Assembly: GCA_900768685.1 (NCBI GenBank)
Contig: CAAGDX010000024.1
Coordinates: forward strand, 1 to 64,000
Direction: 5' to 3'
From: Bacteroidales bacterium
GTDB taxonomy: Bacteria; Bacteroidota; Bacteroidia; Bacteroidales; Muribaculaceae
Length of the DNA: 64,000 nt
The notes below the pieces were generated by a model. It ran no database searches and was not told the origin of the DNA. It saw only the letters and a program-made list of their open reading frames with translations. Both the position numbers and the translations under genes were made by a program. How positions within the stretch are numbered: the first letter of the stretch is position 1; every line of letters starts with the position of its first letter. This document shows, piece by piece, positions 60,089-64,000 of this stretch.

Positions 60089-61477
60089 ATGTCACTAATT
60101 AAATCTATCTCCGGTATTCGAGGCACCATAGGCAGTCGCCCCGGTGACGGACTTTCTCCACTGGACATCGTAAAATTCACTGCCGCTTATGCTGCTTTTA
60201 TCCGCAAAAGCACCACTAAAAAAAGCAATACCATTGTTGTGGGACGCGATGCTCGCCTTTCCGGCAAAATGGTAAACGATATCGTTGTCGGCACACTGAT
60301 GTCTATGGGATTTGATGTGGTAAACATAGGTCTTGCCACTACACCTACCACAGAAATTGCCGTTGTGGCGGAAGGTGCTTGCGGTGGTATTATCCTCACT
60401 GCGTCACACAACCCCAAACAGTGGAACGCACTCAAACTCCTCAACGAACAAGGCGAATTTCTAAACGACGCACAGGGTAAAGAAGTGCTCCGCATTGCAG
60501 AAACGGAAGAATACGAATTTGCCGACGTTGATAGTCTCGGACATGAATACATAAACAATACATACACTCGCCGCCACATAGAGCAAGTGCTCGCACTGGA
60601 CCTCGTTGACGTGGAAGCCATAAAGGCTGCAAACTTCACAGTTGCTGTAGATGCCGTAAACTCTGTGGGCGGAACCGTTATTCCGCAGCTCCTCAGAGAA
60701 CTCGGAGTGAAAAACGTAGTGGAACTGAACTGTGAACCCACAGGACACTTCGCACATACCCCGGAACCAATACCGGAAAACCTCACAGGCATTTCAAACC
60801 TCATGAAACAAGGCATTGCAGACGTAGGCTTCGTCGTTGACCCGGACGTGGACCGCCTCGCAATAGTGATGGAAAACGGAGAAATGTTTGTGGAAGAATA
60901 CACCCTCGTGGCTGTTGCAGACTATATTCTCTCCAAAACGCCGGGAGCAACCGTTTCAAACCTCAGTTCATCACGAGCACTGCGTGATGTGACACTTGCT
61001 CACGGATGTTCATACTCCGCTTCCGCAGTAGGAGAAGTAAACGTGGTGACAAAGATGAAAGAAACAGGAGCCGTGATAGGCGGTGAAGGCAACGGTGGCG
61101 TAATTTATCCTGCCGCACACTATGGACGCGATGCACTCGTAGGCGTAGCACTCTTCCTCACCCTACTCGCCAAGAGCGGAAAGAAAGTTTCAGAACTCAA
61201 AAAGCAATATCCGGCGTATGCTATCGCCAAAAACAAAGTGGAACTCACACCGGACGTTGACGTAGATGCCATTCTCAAAGCCATCAAAACAAAATACGCC
61301 GCAGAAAAAGTTACAGACATCGACGGCGTAAAAATAGACTTTGAAAACTCTTGGGTACACCTCCGCAAATCAAACACGGAACCTATCATCCGCATTTACT
61401 CCGAAGCTCAAACTATAGAAGAAGCGGAAGCCCTTGGCAACTCCATAAAGAGCGTCATCATCAATAAAGAATATTAA
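60089..61477 (+). CDS. glmM: Phosphoglucosamine mutase / phosphohexomutase
   Basis: 462 residues. Alpha-D-phosphohexomutase family: KSISGIRGTIG at the start, the phosphoserine loop GGIILTASHNPKQWNALK, the metal-binding FVVDPDVDRLAIVMENG, the sugar-binding GGEGNGGVIYP and the phosphate-binding RKSNTEPIIRIYSEA. GlmM converts glucosamine 6-phosphate to glucosamine 1-phosphate for peptidoglycan precursors. The start SISGIRGTIG favours GlmM over phosphomannomutase, but substrate range cannot be fixed from sequence. Confidence 0.88.
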   Translation: MSLIKSISGIRGTIGSRPGDGLSPLDIVKFTAAYAAFIRKSTTKKSNTIVVGRDARLSGKMVNDIVVGTLMSMGFDVVNIGLATTPTTEIAVVAEGACGGIILTASHNPKQWNALKLLNEQGEFLNDAQGKEVLRIAETEEYEFADVDSLGHEYINNTYTRRHIEQVLALDLVDVEAIKAANFTVAVDAVNSVGGTVIPQLLRELGVKNVVELNCEPTGHFAHTPEPIPENLTGISNLMKQGIADVGFVVDPDVDRLAIVMENGEMFVEEYTLVAVADYILSKTPGATVSNLSSSRALRDVTLAHGCSYSASAVGEVNVVTKMKETGAVIGGEGNGGVIYPAAHYGRDALVGVALFLTLLAKSGKKVSELKKQYPAYAIAKNKVELTPDVDVDAILKAIKTKYAAEKVTDIDGVKIDFENSWVHLRKSNTEPIIRIYSEAQTIEEAEALGNSIKSVIINKEY

Positions 61478-61530
61478 CCGCTTTATGCAAGCCCCAAACA
61501 GCTTGCATAAGCAAATTTGCAAATAATCAC

Positions 61531-61558
61531 AAAAGCCGCGGCATCCGCGGCTTTTTTT
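61531..61558 (+). terminator. Terminator of glmM
   Basis: AGCCGCGG (61534-61541), loop CAT, CCGCGGCT (61545-61552) and a T-run; the A-tract before the stem extends the pairing. About 55 bases after the stop. Confidence 0.9.
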
Positions 61559-61616
61559 GTGCGTAACAAATGGCTTATCGAGTCTAAAATGAGAAATCAC
61601 ACATTTGTATTGATAC

Positions 61617-61659
61617 AAAAAAACATCAGCGGGCGACACATCAACGTGCCACCCGCTGA
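61617..61659 (-). terminator. Terminator of the FN3 secreted protein gene
   Basis: On the minus strand TCAGCGGG (61659-61652) pairs with CCCGCTGA (61633-61626), followed after three bases by seven Ts (61623-61617). About 30 bases after the stop at 61689. Confidence 0.75.
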
Positions 61660-61688
61660 AACTTTTATTATCACTCTTTCTACTATTA

Positions 61689-64000
61689 TTATTTCACAAA
61701 TTTGATGATTTTGTTGCCTATTTCGCTTTTGAATTTAGCGAGATAAACGCCTTTTACGAGACCGGCAGTGCTAACTCTGGTGATACCTTTCTCTGCGGCA
61801 ACTTTGATTCCTGAAACGGTGTAAATTTCAACGTCTGCAGGAGCATTTGCAAAGAGAGCGTTTTCACCTAAGGTAACGGCAAATTTGTCTGAATTAAATT
61901 CCATTGCGAGTGTAGTGGCTCTGTTATCAACGAGTTTGTATGCTGCAAGTCCGTTTGCCGGAATGTAGAAGTAAATGTTTGCACCACACACATCGCCGTC
62001 TGCCGTATATTCGTATTCGTAGTCAATCAGTTCATCGCCATAGAAGCTGTATTCGTTGCCAAGACCGCCTTCCGGGAAAGTCACCAGCGGTGCTACGGAA
62101 GAGAAATTATAGTCGCTGCCAACAGTTGCGATACGGAATTGGTGAGGACCGCCTATGAAGTTATAAGCATCTTCAGTGTAAACGGTATTGTATGAATAAA
62201 CCATGTAGTTCACATTGTTTATAGTGAAGTGAGCAAAACCGTTTGCATACTCATAGAGAGGTTCATTTTCCGTATTTTTCTCAAAACTGCTTACTATGTC
62301 GCCTGAAGTAAAGTCGTAAAGCGTCGGGTGAATCATAGTAGCATTTGAGAAGAAAGTATTGTCGTCTTTAGGATAAACTCTGACGGAGAGACCCGGTTCT
62401 GAAGCGGAAGAAGGGTACAATTCGCCGTATTGCATAGTTTTTGTAGAAGCAAGTTTACCTGCGGAATAAGTCCACTTGATAACTGTGTCACCTTTTGTAC
62501 CTGCAAGCACGTAGAAGTTACCGGATTCCACATCGCCTTTCACTGCACAGTGGTCAATACGTACTGCAGAAGTGTAAGAGAGAGAAGCCACGAGGGTAGC
62601 GTCACCGGTATTTTTGTTAATCTTGTGGATAACGAGCGGACCGGAGGTGATGTTTATTGTCAAGTTGCTTGTGAGGAGGTTGCCTGCATCGTCTTTCAAG
62701 ACATCGTTACATGGGAAGAAGTATGCTTTAACGTCTGAGCTAAGAGTAAGTTGTCCTATGTATTCACCTGTAGCGGCATTGTAGCGGTCGATGTAGCAGT
62801 CTGAAGCAGAGTCGTTTGTTTCACGACCTACAAGATAGATAATGCCGTCGATAACACACATTCCGCGGTTGAAATTGTAATCAGTACGAGCAGGAATGTT
62901 ATCAAAGTCGGAGTCAACGGAGCGAATCCAGAGGTTTTCAAACTGGTATAGAGTAGGAACGGTGTAAGCCGCAGGGTCTTTCTTCACGGTGTAGCCGTCT
63001 TCATTGCCATAAATGTCAAGAATGAGACTCCACGCAGTGGAAACCGTAGGCATGTAACCGGATTTTATAGTGGTGACACGCCAGTAGTAAGTACCACTTG
63101 CAAGGTCTGAAACAGAAACCGAACACTGCTGAGTGCTACCGCTTGTCGGAGTGACATTGATAGTTTTTGCTATTGTGATAAAGTCTGAACTGCGAGAAAG
63201 TTCCACTTTGTAGCTATCCACGTTTGCGGAAGTGAATTTGAGGATAAAGTCGGAGTTGATAACCGTTCCGGAAGCCGGAGAGACGAGAGTCACGCTCGGA
63301 GCCGGGTCAAGTGTAGGAGTAGTGAAATTCCAAGTGGAAGTAGTAGATGTCTTGTAGCCTGTTTTTGTAGCAGTGACACGCCAGTAGTACTTAGTGCTGT
63401 AAGTCAGTTCAGACATTGCAACTGAAGTGGAATTGCTTGTCAAATCAAGTGATTTCACAAGATTGCTGAAAGAAGCATCTTTTGCAAGTTCGAACTTGTA
63501 TGAAGCACCTGTAACGGCAGCCCAAGAGAATGAAACGCTCTGTCCGTCTGCCACAGTGGAATTGTTTGCCGGAGAAGTGAGTGAAAGTCCTGTAATTGAC
63601 GGGAATTCAGCAGTTTTGAAAGTAGCCACATCGGAGGAAGTATCCACTTTACCGGTTTCGGAAGTAATCACACGCCAGTAGCAAGTAGCGGATTCGCCAA
63701 GGCTGAGGATATCCACGGAAGCACTGTTTCCGGTAAGTCCTGTTTTGGTTATAGCCACGTTTGTGAAGTCGTTGCTCTTGCTGATTTGGAGTTTATACGT
63801 AGCACCGCTCACTGCAGACCATTTGAAAGTAGCCGGAGAACTTACAACAGCAGAATTTATCGGTGATTTGAGAGTAACCTTAGTGGCAGGTTCATAGTTT
63901 TCATCACTGTATGTTGGTTCATATTCGTTGCCGTAACGGTCAAATGGACAAACGGCATAGTAATATGAAGATTCATCTGCAATACCTGTTGAGAGAGTGA
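61689..64000 (-). CDS. Secreted fibronectin-type-III repeat protein with T9SS-type C-terminal domain (5' end off the window)
   Basis: The frame is open to the right edge, so about 769 C-terminal residues are seen and the true start lies outside; a GTG at 63812 is only internal. From the N-side there are at least four FN3-like repeats of about 90 residues with S-P-A-N-x-S-x-V, F-x-W-x-A-V-x-G-A-x-Y-K and C/Y-Y-W-R-V (x-S/T). A domain of about 370 residues follows without internal repeats (NRGMCVIDGIIYLVGRETND), perhaps a beta-propeller. The last about 50 residues (VEIYTVSGIKVAAEKGI ... VYLAKFKSEIGNKIIKFVK) are a type A T9SS sorting signal. Surface or secreted; partner or substrate unknown. Confidence 0.85.
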   Translation of the reverse strand, partial: TLSTGIADESSYYYAVCPFDRYGNEYEPTYSDENYEPATKVTLKSPINSAVVSSPATFKWSAVSGATYKLQISKSNDFTNVAITKTGLTGNSASVDILSLGESATCYWRVITSETGKVDTSSDVATFKTAEFPSITGLSLTSPANNSTVADGQSVSFSWAAVTGASYKFELAKDASFSNLVKSLDLTSNSTSVAMSELTYSTKYYWRVTATKTGYKTSTTSTWNFTTPTLDPAPSVTLVSPASGTVINSDFILKFTSANVDSYKVELSRSSDFITIAKTINVTPTSGSTQQCSVSVSDLASGTYYWRVTTIKSGYMPTVSTAWSLILDIYGNEDGYTVKKDPAAYTVPTLYQFENLWIRSVDSDFDNIPARTDYNFNRGMCVIDGIIYLVGRETNDSASDCYIDRYNAATGEYIGQLTLSSDVKAYFFPCNDVLKDDAGNLLTSNLTINITSGPLVIHKINKNTGDATLVASLSYTSAVRIDHCAVKGDVESGNFYVLAGTKGDTVIKWTYSAGKLASTKTMQYGELYPSSASEPGLSVRVYPKDDNTFFSNATMIHPTLYDFTSGDIVSSFEKNTENEPLYEYANGFAHFTINNVNYMVYSYNTVYTEDAYNFIGGPHQFRIATVGSDYNFSSVAPLVTFPEGGLGNEYSFYGDELIDYEYEYTADGDVCGANIYFYIPANGLAAYKLVDNRATTLAMEFNSDKFAVTLGENALFANAPADVEIYTVSGIKVAAEKGITRVSTAGLVKGVYLAKFKSEIGNKIIKFVK

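Overview
The window is a stretch of a Bacteroidales (phylum Bacteroidota) chromosome with an integrated mobile element at its left end. The assignment rests on several features. Promoters have the phylum's -33 TTTG / -7 TAnnTTTG form, with almost no Shine-Dalgarno sequences. Three surface proteins end in type IX secretion (T9SS)-like C-terminal domains. The window also holds a long PPi-dependent phosphofructokinase, a SecA with a SEC-C tail, DUF4105/DUF4827-type proteins and Wzi, and gene orders such as etfB-etfA-acyl-CoA dehydrogenase. I cannot name the genus.

Layout. 1-4642: one end of a prophage or other integrative element, with about a dozen small overlapping plus-strand genes (YopX-like, DUF1660-like, several Cys-rich) ending at a convergent tyrosine recombinase. 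4643-7641: terminator, groEL-groES behind a sigma-54-like promoter, and an OmpA-family lipoprotein. 7747-15306: an EamA permease followed by four tandem paralogous multi-pass membrane proteins. 15303-21962: a degenerate LytM/M23 protein, PPi-PFK, an intergenic repeat pair, and etfBA with acyl-CoA dehydrogenase. 22102-24532: glycosyltransferase, ATP-grasp-like protein, small winged-helix protein. 24813-28931: a 1372-residue secreted repeat protein. 28932-30116: about 1.2 kb of non-coding DNA packed with hairpins. 30117-32043: cysK-cysE behind a polycysteine leader peptide and attenuator.

32145-45031: parE, coaD, an S41 protease, HU, a tiny basic ribosomal-type protein, rng, DUF4105, a degenerate alkaline-phosphatase-fold protein and secA. 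45135-51239: a T9SS-type subtilase and the hflX-dgt-TPM operon. 51290-56936: a surface-glycan operon (wzi, lipoprotein, legB-like, ATP-grasp, neuB, frameshifted GYF/TM2). 56999-61558: patatin-like phospholipase, tRNA-Glu, tRNA-Pro, nrnA, DUF4827 lipoprotein, glmM. 61615-64000: a T9SS-type FN3 protein running off the right edge.

Best candidates for new biology. (1) A complete transcription attenuator in front of cysK-cysE: a 32-residue leader peptide with five consecutive Cys codons, a protector hairpin, an antiterminator strand and an intrinsic terminator. (2) A consensus-matching sigma-54 site as the apparent only promoter of groESL. (3) An array of hairpins at 29.3-30.1 kb whose stems differ but whose loops are conserved, in both orientations, with relatives near 18 kb. 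(4) Four tandem GT-C-like membrane proteins, of which the first two share near-identical ends and divergent middles, as expected from gene conversion.
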